Shown piece by piece: positions 37,969 through 48,839 of a stretch of DNA of 64,000 nt. The position numbers were made by a program, and so were the translations under genes. Under the pieces are notes generated by a model that saw only the letters and a list, made by a program, of their open reading frames with translations, had not been told where the DNA came from and searched no databases. Position 1 is the stretch's first letter, and each line of letters starts with the position of its first letter. The DNA comes from Uranotaenia lowii (lineage: Eukaryota; Arthropoda; Insecta; Diptera; Culicidae), in assembly GCF_029784155.1 (NCBI RefSeq), contig NC_073692.1, forward strand, positions 279,454,413 through 279,518,412, in the 5' to 3' direction.

Positions 37969-40900
37969 TATACTTAACTTTGGATTTAACTTTGCTTGAA
38001 TTTGCTATCAAAATAATAAGTCTGCGATCATTTGCTATTTGAATTCCTCAACAAAATAATAAATTTTATATTTTCATTTTGAATGTCAAACTCATTCACG
38101 AGCTTAATCTGAACCTAAATTTTGAATATTGATTCAGAATCTGCATTCAAAATTTTCAAAATTTTGAATCTGTTTCCAAATTTCAATACGATTTCGGAAT
38201 TTGAAATCCAGATCAGAATTTAAACATGAGCCAAGATGTGAAATCGGTTCGACAGCTCCTCAATCATGAATGTTTAATTTAAATTTGATGTTTTAGTTGC
38301 CATCTGGATAAATTATTAATTTTTTTTTCAATCCAATTTGTGGAACTGAATTTTAATTTAAACTACAAATAACGAATCTGGTTTTGAGTTTTCAGTTTTT
38401 TATCGTCATTTTAAGGCTTTGGTGTTTGAGTGCTGCATAAAAATTAAATTCGAGAACTTTCAATCTCGAAGAAATTGAAATTTGTGATAATCATTTTTTC
38501 TTTTAGGAAATTTACTATCCATACTATAAATGCAAATGGGTTTCGAAAACCATGGATCAAATTTAATATGAAATGCAAAAACAAATTTGATCCAGGATTA
38601 TAAAGCAGCATTTAATTTTCAAATTTTTAATGATGATTCGAATCGAAATTCAAAAATCCTAACTAAAATACAATTTTGAGTTTAATGGCATGGAACCAGA
38701 ATTTCAATCAAGTAAGGAGGAAATTTTGAAAAACTGTAGAAGAATCTCGAACCTGGAGTTAGCTTTTGAATTTTTGGTTTCAAGTTTAAATCAAAATTAT
38801 TTCTCTTGAATAAGCAGTTATTGAGAAATTAAAATTTTGATTCTAGTGTTGGATACCTTGCTTGCCTTTTCTTAACGCTAATGGGAGGGTTTATCGCTTT
38901 TAAACTGTTCTAATTTTTTTTAATTTACGTATTCTAATAATGTCTTGATTTCTAATAATTTTCAAAATTTTCCTGGGTAATTAAACTTTTTTACAAATGT
39001 ACCGTAAACTGGGGGAACTTTGATTAACATGATTTTTTCTCAGTTAATCATTTTTTTTCTTTATTAATTTTTTTGATCATGTTTTTGATGCATTTTGCAC
39101 TTTTATTGTTAAAAAAAATCAAATTTTATTTTCTGTTTTGTCATTCTTCATCTTTTTTTTTTAGTTGTTTTGTCGTTTTTAGTCTATTGTTTGTATTTGT
39201 TTTTAAATTTTTTGTATTTTTCATCATTTTGCCATTTGTAAGAACTTTATACATTAAAACAACCTTTGATTTTATTGTTGTATTATACCACCATTTGATT
39301 ACAAAAAAAAACGAATTTATTTATCTACTCAAGACTTAGCACTAACGACATAGCGTTAATTTGCTGAGAGAAAAAGAACAGCATTAAAGTGTTCAAACCT
39401 GATCCAGCACTACTTGTCAGAATAAATACTGCCGCAGCGGCACACATTCACCCGGAGAAGAGTCACCCTCGCTACTACAACCCATTGATAACTCAATTCG
39501 ATTAAATTAATTAACCAAATATGCCTTTCAACTAACTACCTCTTCCGAAGCCTACCGGCTGATTTTAATATGAAGGAACCATGGGGGGAGATATGTTTGG
39601 AAAGCCCTAAACGGAGCTCCAGGGCTGTTCGATTTCAGTTCCCTTCCAGTTCTCACCTGCTGGAGGCTGCTCTTGGTGCCTTCCTTGCAGAAGAACGAAG
39701 CAGCTTCCGAGCGCTGATGATGGCACGCGAGTTAAGTTATTAGGTAAATATTTTCCAACAATCTCTCGAATCAGACAATGCCATGCCATGGAAGTTGAAG
39801 TTGGAATCAGGGGGGGGGGGGACTCGTTCTCGTTTACTGGTGAAATTGAAACTTCTGACTGAAAAGGGGGGAGGACCCGTATCGAATGCTCTCGTTTTGG
39901 TGACTGAATCTGCTTGGTTCTGCTCTGCTCGCACAATAATGGCGCAAGTGATTACGTCTTTATAACTATGTTTGACAATGTTTTCTCAATGGGTACGCGC
40001 GACAACGACGACGTTTTCTTCGCATACACACGTGATTTACATTGGGATTATGTGTGGCAGTGCAAATAGTGGTTCGGGTAAGTGATCCGGCTGTTTGCCC
40101 TTCGCCCTCGTTGCTTCCAGGGACTGTCACTGTATCAAACTGATTAAAGTGGTTAAATTAACGGTTTGATGTTACATTCATAATCTGTGCTTTAAACTCC
40201 CCACAGAATACTTGGAACTTGGGGGAAGGGCCCCTCTCCTAGGAAATTCTATTCAGCGTGCGAAATCTCTTTGAAACTCAACTGAGCAAGATTTGAAAAC
40301 TTTTCGAATAGAAAGTGTGTTTGGAATCCTAAAGAGCAAAAACATCTTTTTCGAAGTTCAACCGTAGATTCCACCCGAAACGGAAGCCTATAGATACAGC
40401 GAGCTGTCGGAAATACTGCAGGATATTCCGGTGTTGGGACACTTGGGATGACAAGTCAGTCAAAAGAGAACAAAAAAAAAAACTGTATCGGTACTCCCAC
40501 TCGTACATTTGGTATACAGGGAGCCCTCGGGATCTGCAACCTGTTTCTTGCCCCGAGAACTCCCGAACGCAGGATAAATGGCTTCCCGAATACCTTTTCA
40601 TTTTTGTTCGCCACCCTTTTACATTGTCCATCAACCGTATCCCGGAGCCTTGCGGCTATATGCGAACCTTTTTTTTCTCTGTGGAGTCTGGGGTCTCCTC
40701 TCGTTTTCTAAGGAGCGGAAGCACACTTTTATCTTTCACACTTTTGCATAGAGAAGAGCGACATCGACACGGCAATGGGACACAATTGTCCTAGCTGCTT
40801 TCATACTTTTTTTTGTCGCCTCCCTCGCACAGTGGTCTAAGCTGTCTAAAAAGGATCACCATTCATCCAGGACTCAATTCCGCTACCAGACCAGTTCCTG

Positions 40901-41620
40901 GCCATTTTTTCCCGAACACCAGGCCAACTGTGCCACCCCGACCTGCAAGAGTCCCACAAAAGAAGATCATTCTTTTTGAATGAATGAAAAACCATAAGCG
41001 CAAAGTAGAAGTGTTATCGTTTTTTTTTGTTGAGTCGCTTCTTCCCAACAACTTGTCGCTTCAGGAAAGGGTTTTTCAACCACCAAGCATCCAACCAACA
41101 GGTGGAGCAGTTGTGTGAATCAAAGGAATAACAACGGCAACAGCAACACACAAAAAAAAAATGAAAGAAGAAGCAAGCAGATGATGCTGTGTGTCGCGTG
41201 TGGTGCGCTTTGTATTTACCACACACACCGGAATGCAATTCACCCTCCGGTGCTCCAGATATGAATGAATGTGAATCTGTTGTGGCATCGCATCAACCGA
41301 CTTGGTGCGAGACGCGGACGACAAGTTGGGACAACGAGGAAACGGTTTTGGTGTAGATTTTTTGCTGCTGTTGTTGTTTGAAAATATGTATAAAAAACAG
41401 CCATCCGTGAAGCGCGAAGGATTGCCTGAAAACGGAGCTGTTGCTGCTCTTTTGGCAGTTTTCATATTGTGGAAAATAAATGTGGCCACCGCGCTGCTGT
41501 AATCTGTTCAGGAATTCGACGGGAAACGTGATTTCGGTAGCTACCAGGGATTTCCGGGCAGATTGTTGACGAATGATTTCTAATGGAATGTTTAGGTAGA
41601 AATGAAACATTTCATCTGGA
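37969..41620. other. Non-coding sequence, partly GC-balanced and unique
   Basis: 37969-39600 is AT-rich with no recognisable content; 39001-39030 (ACCGTAAACTGGGGGAACTT) resembles the start of a dispersed insect repeat but no partner end was found. 39600-41620 is more GC-balanced, non-repetitive, and has only short frames without domains (for example 39607-39936 minus). This could be conserved intronic regulatory sequence; the window alone cannot show it. Confidence 0.45.
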
Positions 41621-41624
41621 GAAG

Positions 41625-41815
41625 ATACATTTAGTTCGTAAGATCTACACTCAAATAAGAGGTTATAAAATTCCAATGCCACTTCGGGTTAAATCTGACT
41701 GTATACTGTACCTAGATGATATGATAGGAAAAGCTTTACTTGCATGAATACTTGAGCTCTCAAGTAAAATGATGCATGACCACTACATTCAAGCAAAACA
41801 AGAAAAGGATGGGAA
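41625..41815 (+). repeat. Dispersed repeat family, copy 3
   Basis: Contains the ordered blocks AAGAGGTTATAAAATTCCAATGCCACT, ATGATAGGAAAAGC, CTTGAGCTC, AAAATGATGCAT and ATTCAAGCAAAACAAGAAAA seen in copies 1 and 2 near 8105-8800. About 35 kb separates it from them. It abuts a tRNA-like segment on its right. Confidence 0.55.
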
Positions 41816-41865
41816 TTTCATCCTTTTGGATAATTTATCCAAAAAAAAAAAGAATGAGAATCAAA

Positions 41866-41945
41866 CCCAACGCATTGCTCCTATTTCGACTTGCCAGTCC
41901 GATATCTTAACCAGAGTACCAACTGAGTAAGTTAGCAAACAAAGG
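41866..41945 (-). repeat. tRNA-like SINE head or tRNA pseudogene
   Basis: The minus strand reads ACTCAGTTGGTACTCTGG, ATCGGACTGGCAAGTC and TGGGTTTGATTCTC. The first and last resemble pol III A and B boxes and the middle an anticodon arm. The cloverleaf is imperfect, with extra bases after the D-arm. It may be the head of a SINE whose body is dispersed repeat copy 3, or a separate tRNA pseudogene. Confidence 0.45.
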
Positions 41946-42005
41946 TCTATTGTCATAGACTTCCTGCCACGCCCGATCTCTAGAAAAACGCACTGCGTTG
42001 CCGTC

Positions 42006-43216
42006 TAAAGGGTGATCCGGTCAAAATTTGGTCAATATCAACTTGACGTATTTCTTTCAATTTTGCATTTAAAAACCTGAACACCCTTATTTTTGAAGGT
42101 GTGTGTGTGTAAAATTGGTAAATTTTGATTTTGGAATTCACTCTTCAGTTGTCAAAATGGCGTCCAAGGAAGAAGAGCAGCGTATCAAAATTTTGCTCGC
42201 ACATCGCGAATATCCGAGATACTCGCACGCAAAACTGGCAAAATCGCTAAAAGTTGCCAAATCAACCGTTACAAATGTAATTAAAGTGTTTGGGGAACGT
42301 TTGTCGACAGCCAGGAGTCTGGATCGGGGGGAAATCGAAAACCGTAAGCCGCTGAGACGACAAAGAGAGTTGCCGGTAGTTTCAAGCGAAACCCTAACCT
42401 CTCTCTCCGAGATGCCGCAAATCAGCTGGATGTATCGTCTACAACCGTGCATCGAACCAAAAAACGAGCCGGACTATCGACTTACAAGAAGGTAGTGACT
42501 CCCAATCGCGATGATTATCAAAATACGACGGCGATCTCGGAGGCTGTTCACGACGATGCTGACGAAGTTTGACTGCGTGGTAATGGACGACGAAACCTAC
42601 GTCAAAGCCGACTACAAACAACTTCCGGGACAGGAGTTATATACGGCAAAAGGAAGGGGAAAGGTAGCAGGTATCTTCAAGCACATGAAACTGTCAAAGT
42701 TCGCTAAGAAATATCTGGTTTGGCAAGCCATCTGTACCTGTGGCTTGAAAAGCAGCATTTTCATAGCTTCCGGGACTGTCAACCAAGAAATTTACGTGAA
42801 AGAGTGTTTGAATAAACGTCATGGAGTGGTACGCCGCCAACAACGTGCAGGTGGTTCCCAAGGACAAGAACCCTCCCAACACGCCAGAGCTTCGCCAAAT
42901 TGAGAAATACTGGGCTATTGTCAAGCGGAACCTAAAGAAGACCAAAAAAACTGCTAAGGACGAGCAGCAGTTCAAGGCAAACTGGCTTTCTGCGGCGAAG
43001 AAGGTGGACAACGTGGCTGAACAAAATCTGATGGCAGGGGTTAAGCGTAAGGCCCGGCAATTCGGATTTGGAAAAGCGGAAGCCTATCTGAATATTTTTC
43101 CTGAATTGTATACTAATTAAACTTGAAAAAGAAATTTAATTTGATTTTTTAAATAAACGATTTCACCGATTTACACGCGTTTTCCCCTGACCGAATTTTG
43201 ACCGTATCACCCTTTA
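42006..43216 (+). mobile_element. ITmD37E transposon, degenerate copy 2
   Basis: The 1207-bp element (42008-43214) is flanked by TA at 42006-42007 and 43215-43216. Inverted ends AAGGGTGATCCGGTCAAAAT and its partner differ from copy 1 by an A-to-C change in the left end. It is on the plus strand, inverted relative to the copy at 6758-8002. Internal sequence is highly similar to copy 1 apart from different deletions. Confidence 0.93.
42157..43120 (+). pseudogene. ITmD37E transposase, broken (frameshift and loss of catalytic Asp)
   Basis: The N-terminus is intact here: start at 42157, then a helix-turn-helix region with AKLAKSLKVAKSTVTNVIKVFGER. A one-base loss near 42315 (AGTCT where copy 1 has AAGTTT) throws the linker out of frame, ending at 42495. 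The catalytic half resumes at 42511 with VMDDETYVKADYK. About 80 bp are then deleted after CLNKR (near 42820), removing the segment that carries the second catalytic Asp (WPDLAS in copy 1) and shifting frame again. The C-terminal part continues from 42821 with ELRQIEKYW. Inactive. Confidence 0.9.
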
Positions 43217-43652
43217 CCGATTGGCCGGTGTTTTTTTTTTATCCTCTGTTGTATTTGATGGGAATGGGAATGGGAATGACAGACATCTTAGCCGGTGGTT
43301 ATTTTCCGAGGATGGAAACGAAGAAATGTTATTTTTCTAGTGCCGGTTAAATATACTTACAGCGCTCGATACATCATGCAACAACATCCTTGATGGCATA
43401 TGGTGGTCCGGCTTAGAATCTTATGCCAATAATTTTACCTCTAAGGAAGGTCATTATTGGAGTAGAGTCTGATTTGTGGGTGTAAAACTGCGAACTTTGT
43501 TGCTTTACTTCTTAAAAAAATTCAAATATGAACCCCGATATGAAGCTAAACAGCTGTTTTCCATGCAACTCATAAACAGAAAAGTTTATGTAGTTCTGAA
43601 AAGGTATGCCAGTTTCAAACATGAGTTTTCCTAACTCAAAGTAATGTACAGA
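43217..43652. other. Non-coding spacer
   Basis: No gene; a short GGGAATG microrepeat at about 43260-43278. Confidence 0.5.
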
Positions 43653-46225
43653 AACTGGTGATTTTTTTTTATTATCTGACGGGTTTGCGCCGGGGGTCTT
43701 CAGATTTTCCCCAAAATTGAAAATTTGGTTCATTTTTGCGACTTAAAAACACATGTATTTTTTCAGATTCTTACCATTTTTATTTTTTGAGTTAGCTTCG
43801 GTTAGATTTTTTTGTCAATAAAAAATAACCATTTTTCAAAGCTACATAACTCTGTTATTTTTCAACGGAAATTATAAAATAGCACATCAAAATGCATTGA
43901 AATTTTATCAGCTTTCCAAATGAAATAGTTGAAAAAAGATAAATAAAGACCTTCAACAAAAAAAGTTATAAATAAACTTTAAATGGCGTCTAAAAGTACC
44001 GTCTGCACCACCGAATATTTTGCAAAAAATACCGTTGATTAGCTTAATTAATGATGCAACTTTCATCTGAAGACACCAAAGTGGGCCATCAACTCCTTGA
44101 AGAGTTATGAAAGAAATAATGACAACAAATCTCTTTTTTTGCATCGAAAACAAACAATGGTCGAACAACTGCACTCACATATGGAGAAAGCGCGCACTTC
44201 TTACAACATGGAAACAAAAGAACTTAACAAAGCAGGTAAAAAACACTTTTTTTTTGTGCTTTGTAGACTGCTCCTACTCGCATAACAGTCCCATATGAAT
44301 TTTCGTCAGTTTAGGTCAACATAGGGATTCAAAATATAACACTAAAAAAAGAGGTTTTGTTCTACAAATTTCGAAAAAATATCAATTTGTGCCTGTCCTA
44401 TATGAAATATACCCGAATAACAGTTCCATATGTGAAATACCACGGATTTAGTTACTTTTCAATACTTCTTGCGGTGAAATAGTCTTTGATTTATTGCTTC
44501 GAATCATTTAAAAAAATTTAACTCACGAGTTTTCGAAGGCAGGTCTGACTTCCTGAGCGAAAAACTATCGGATGCAATCAAAAATCGTAAAAAGATTCAA
44601 CCTACAATGTGGAATTTACGATATTTTTCCAAAAGTATGTTTCTTTTTCTGAAAATTGCATTTAGAAGTTCAAAAATGATAAAATTTAAGTCTTAGAAAG
44701 TAGCTTGGTGAGAAAAAAATATTCTGTATGGGACTGTTATGCGAGTAGATTTGAAAAAGGTTTCAAATATGGTCAATTAACAGTCCCATAATGAATAAAA
44801 ATAGTGCTCTCGACCTTACCAATAACCCAATTTCGAAAATTTCAGGTCTTACGATTGATTATGACAACCTAGATACGACTTTCGTTTATGCTGAAAGTGG
44901 TGATCACAATTTAAGAATGTATTCCAAAATAGGAAAAGCTGATTTTCTCGCTTGCTTATTTTTGCATATGGGACTGTTATGAAAGTAGGGGCAGTAGAGT
45001 GTTGCAGCTAAACTGACATCATATTATATCCAAAAATCTAATAACGTATTCGTTTCAGATTTGATTTAAAATGGACGGTGGAACACTGAAGATTCGTTTG
45101 TGAGCGATCGAGGTAGCAAAACACTGACGACGAATTATGTTCGTTCTAGTGTATGGTAAATCTCAAAACTGGGCGAATGGAGAAAACGAATACGGTAAAA
45201 GTATCATATTTTCAATGTCATATTACCTACAATAGGAATGATGCCTTCTACAGCCTGGGCTGGCCATACTGAGCTCTTCGATTATTTCTACACTTATGCC
45301 ACACTCTTTTTTTTTATCAATGGGAAAGGATTTTGGTGTCCAGTGCTTAGCTCCCGATATAAAAACTATGTCCAGCACGTCTATATTTCATTTTTTAATC
45401 CCATTTTTGTGATCCCAAACATAGGGACTGAACCTTCTATTATTGGCATTGATAATGCTTCACAATGATCTATGATCGAAAAGTTAATAAGTTATATAGC
45501 ATATGACCAGGTTGTAAAAGCAACATTCCCATTATTTGTTATATCACATTAACAATACGATACTAAGAATTTTAGTGGAAATTTAAGGTCAGTTATGCTG
45601 CAAACACTCTACAAAGCACGAAAAAGTAGTGTTTTTTACCTGCTATGGTAAGTTCTTTTGTTTCCATGTTGTAAGGAGTGTGCGCTATCTCCATATGTAA
45701 GTGCAGTTGTTCGACCATTGTTTGTTTTCGATGCAAAAAAAGAGATTTATCGTCATTATTTCTTTCATAACTCTTCAAGGAGTTGATGGCCCACTTTGGT
45801 GTCTTCAGATGAAAGTTGCATCATAAATTGAGCTATTCAATGGTATTTTTTGCAAAATATTCGGTGGTGCAGACGGTACTTTTAGACGCCATTTAAAGTT
45901 TATTTACAACTTTTCATGTTGAAGGTCTTTATTTATCTTTTTTCAACTATTTTGTTTGGAAAGCTGATAAAATTTCAATGCATTTTGATGTGCTATTTTA
46001 TAATTTCCGTTGAAAAATAACAGAGTTATGTAGCTTTGAAAAATGGTTATTTTTTATTGACAAAAAAATCTAACCGAAGCTAACTCAAAAAATAAAAATG
46101 TTAAAAATCTTAAAAAATACATGCGTTTTTAAGTCGCAAAAATGAACCAAATTTTCAATTTTGGGGAAAATCTGAAGACCCCCGGCGCAAATTGTCAGAT
46201 AATAAAAAAAAATCCCCAACTGGCT
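43653..46225. mobile_element. Foldback-type element with ~600-bp inverted arms
   Basis: The left arm (43660-44270 plus 45002-45017) and right arm (45589-46216) are near-identical reverse complements by eye. They begin with ATTTTTTTTTATTATCTGAC and proceed through GCGCCGGGGGTCTTCAG to GCAGCATAACTGAC. The loop of about 570 bp (45018-45588) has no gene. AACTGG flanks both ends (43653-43658 and 46220-46225), possibly a 6-bp target-site duplication. The left arm is split by a younger hAT MITE at 44271-44993. Short frames inside the arms mirror each other and are not genes. Confidence 0.8.
44263..45001. mobile_element. hAT-type MITE nested in the foldback element
   Basis: The 723-bp element (44271-44993) has inverted ends CCTACTCGCATAACAGTCCC (left) and CCTACTTTCATAACAGTCCC (right, reverse complement). 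GTAGACTG (44263-44270) and GTAGAGTG (44994-45001) form an 8-bp duplication with one mismatch. Comparison with the uninterrupted right arm of the host element confirms the duplicated site. AACAGTCCCATA-like motifs recur internally near 44410, 44727 and 44781, i.e. subterminal repeats. No coding capacity. Confidence 0.8.
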
Positions 46226-46319
46226 TAATTTTTCTACATAAACCGGCTAAGTTATGTTCATAAACTGGCTTAATTTTTTTACATAAACCGGCTAAGTTAT
46301 GTTCATAAACTGGTTAGAA
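46220..46319. repeat. 45-bp tandem repeat, 2.2 copies
   Basis: AACTGGCTTAATTTTT-Y-TACATAAACCGGCTAAGTTATGTTCATA is present at 46220-46264 and 46265-46309, with a partial third copy starting AACTGG. It directly abuts the foldback element. Confidence 0.85.
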
Positions 46320-46682
46320 TACTCAAAGGCATACATTTTTTTCGTAGATTTTTCCAGTTTGACGAAAATGATTCCGTTTTCATCGCTTTGCTCTCCAGGA
46401 AAATCTGTGAATAGTGGCACGAACAAGATTTCATGATCACATCCGTTTGTTCTTCGTTTTGCTTCAATAAACGGATCAAACGCTTCTGTTCACACTCTTA
46501 TAAGTCCCGTTTACAGTGCCAGTAATAAAATATGGCGCACGTTGATAGCCATACGGGAACATCGCTAGTCAGATCATGTATTTTTTTGTGAATTTATAAA
46601 AATAACATTTGCCGGCAGTCAACCTTGAAGTAATGTCTCAAAACACATGATACTGAGGCTTCTTCAGTATCTGGGTGTACGT

Positions 46683-47410
46683 CCTGGCGAGCGTGACCTC
46701 GTCCGAGGTGGTCTCTGGAGAGGTTCGGCGTCATGATGGACAAAATCGTCGAAGGTCTCACGGGCAGGAGCCCCGTTGTCATAGGCGGGGACTTCAACGC
46801 GTTGGCCGTAGAATGGGGTAGTCGCTTTACAAACCCCAGAGGACAGCTTCTACTGGAAGCCCTGGCATGGCTGAACGCAGACCTTGGGAATGTAGGCGAT
46901 ACAAGGACCTACCACAGGAATGGGAGCGAGTCCATCATTGACGTCACCTTCAGTAGGTCGGGCTGGATGAGCGACTGGAGAGTAATCAATGCGTTCCCCG
47001 GTAGCGATCACTTTGCGATTCGGTATCGGGTTAGCACAAGTACGCGGGCAGCTAGAAGAGGTACGAAAACAGGAGCACGCCTCTGGAAGACAAATCAATT
47101 CAACCGGAATGTCTTTGTCGAAGTGTTAAATTGGGAGCGGAACTTGGAAAACCTGTCCGCGGAAAACCTGACGAGGGTACTTGCACGCGCATGTGACGCT
47201 GAGATGACAAGAAGGGCCAAGCGGAAGGACACTCAGCAACCCGTCTACTGGGGGACAACAGAAACCATAGACCTGCGTACTAGCTGCCTACAGGCTAAGC
47301 GACATATGCAGAGAGCGAGGTCCCCGTCAGCAAGAGCAGAGCGAAGGGTGGCCTATGTAACTGCGAGATCTGCCTCCTGCAGGGCAATCAAGGCGAACAA
47401 AAAGGCATAA
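46683..47410 (+). pseudogene. R1-like endonuclease domain fragment
   Basis: C-terminal two thirds of the LINE endonuclease. From the ATG at 46733 it shows GGDFNALAVEWGS (GDxN motif, residues 18-30), SIIDVTFS and GSDHFAI (SDH at 91-93), followed by an Arg-rich linker (RRAKRKD, CLQAKRHMQRAR). Similarity continues upstream of the ATG (PRWSLERFG). The frame ends at 47410 and the expected linker to the RT is interrupted. Confidence 0.8.
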
Positions 47411-47419
47411 TTCAGGTAA

Positions 47420-48830
47420 CTTAGCGAGGACGCCAATGACGATTCCTGAGGCGAGGTGCGCCACAGGAATCGTGTCCGGACAAACTGCGAGAGATCGTTA
47501 ACGAGCTGTTCCCACAGCACGGGGGAGTTACATGGCCGAGGGTCCATTGCGACAAGGATACGAGTGAGGAGGAGCTAAGTCCCTTCAGTTGAACAAAGCT
47601 CCGGGTCCGGATGGCATCTCTAAAGTAGCAGTGAAGGCCGCGCTGATGGAACATCCTGAAATGTTTCGGTCATCACTGCAACAGTACGTGGATGATAGGG
47701 TTTTCCCAGACGTGTGGAAGCGGCAGCGATTTGTTCTCCTGCCAAAATCTGGCTAGCCAGGTGACCCATCAGCATTTTTCCCGATATGTCTCCTGGATAC
47801 CGCTGGAAAGGTGTTACAGAAGGTGGTACATAGCAGAATCCAGCTCTACACCGAAAGTGGGAACGGCCTATCCAGTTCGGTTTTCGGAAAGGCTGCAGTA
47901 CAGTGGATGCCATTTAACGTGTCATCGAGGGGGCAGACGAAGCCAGACTAAAGAAGAGGAGAGGAAAGCGGTTTTGCGTAGTGATCACTCTTGACGTGAA
48001 GACCGCCTTCAACAGCGTTAGTTGGGCAGCGATTGCGTCGTCGCTCATTCATATGAGGATTTCGGCATATATCTGTAGGATGGTGGAGTGTTACTTCCGT
48101 AACGCCAACTACAGTAGGGACTGGAAACAGTGAGTGTCTCGACAGGGGTTCCACAAGGATCGATACTTAGCCCGGTAATGTGGAAAATTGTTCACAACGA
48201 ACTGCTGAGACTGCGTCTCCCCATGGAAATGAGACTTGTGGGATTCACCGACGATGTGGTTCTCCTGGCATCGAGTCCATCAACCGGAGAGGTTCAGCTA
48301 CTTGCCACAGTAGCTGTTGAGAAGGTGGAAAGTTGGATGCGCTCCAAGAGCTGGCGTCTGGCTCACCATAAGACCGAGATGGTACTGATCACCAACTTGA
48401 TTTCAGCACAATCTGGGACGATTGCAGCTGAACCATGCGCAATCGAATCGAAGCGTGCGATCAAGTACCTGGGGGTGATGATCGACGACTGGCTGAGCTT
48501 TACGGCCCACGTCGACTACGCCTGTAAAAGAGCGGCAATGGTGACAGCAGCCCTCTCACGGGCCATGTCGAATAACTCGGCGATCCGCTATAGCAGAAGG
48601 AGGGTCCTGGTGAGTGTGACCTCGTCCGGAGCGGCAGCCTGGAAGGCAGCCTTGAGCAGGCAGTGTAACCTGCAAAAGCTCTGCAGTGTGCAGCGGCTGA
48701 TGAACCTGCGAGTGATCAGCGCATACCGAACGGTGTCCTCGGTAGCTGCTGATGTTGTGGCGGAGGTCAAATCCATCTCGGTCTTGCTAGAGGAAGATAT
48801 TTTCTGCTACGAGCACAGGCCTAAAAAAAC
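47420..48830 (+). pseudogene. R1-like reverse transcriptase, multiply frameshifted
   Basis: A segment around 47580-47750 reads LNKAPGPDGISKVAVKAAL..PDVWKRQRFVLLPK, the conserved N-terminal RT block. Frames then shift until 48130, where GVPQGSILSPVMWKIVHNEL is followed by the catalytic GFTDDVVLL (FTDD at residues 39-42 of this segment) and a C-terminal YLGVMIDDWLSF..HVDYACKRA region. The last part (EDIFCYEHR) is cut off at about 48830. The unusual Thr in FTDD where Ala is usual may be a decay change. Confidence 0.78.
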
Positions 48831-48839
48831 CTTTCTTTG

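Larger units (their letters stand above)
46680..48830 (+). mobile_element. R1-like non-LTR retrotransposon fragment
   Basis: Fragment of a LINE polyprotein truncated at both ends. The 5' edge (about 46680) starts inside the endonuclease, and the 3' edge (about 48830) stops inside the RT C-terminal region, after which sequence becomes AT-rich. Several frameshifts separate endonuclease and RT. It is noticeably GC-richer than its surroundings. Sequence style (GGDFNA..WGS, GVPQGSILSP, FTDD) fits the R1 clade (R1/RT/Waldo group). Confidence 0.85.

Noticed and set aside
39607..39936. 109-codon minus-strand frame as a gene
   Set aside because: Low-complexity composition, no domain, overlapping frames of similar length on both strands; likely chance in a GC-balanced patch.
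45593..45778. Conserved small protein duplicated at 44097-44285 and 45593-45778
   Set aside because: The two matching frames are simply the two inverted arms of the foldback element; the similarity is at DNA level and both frames are short.
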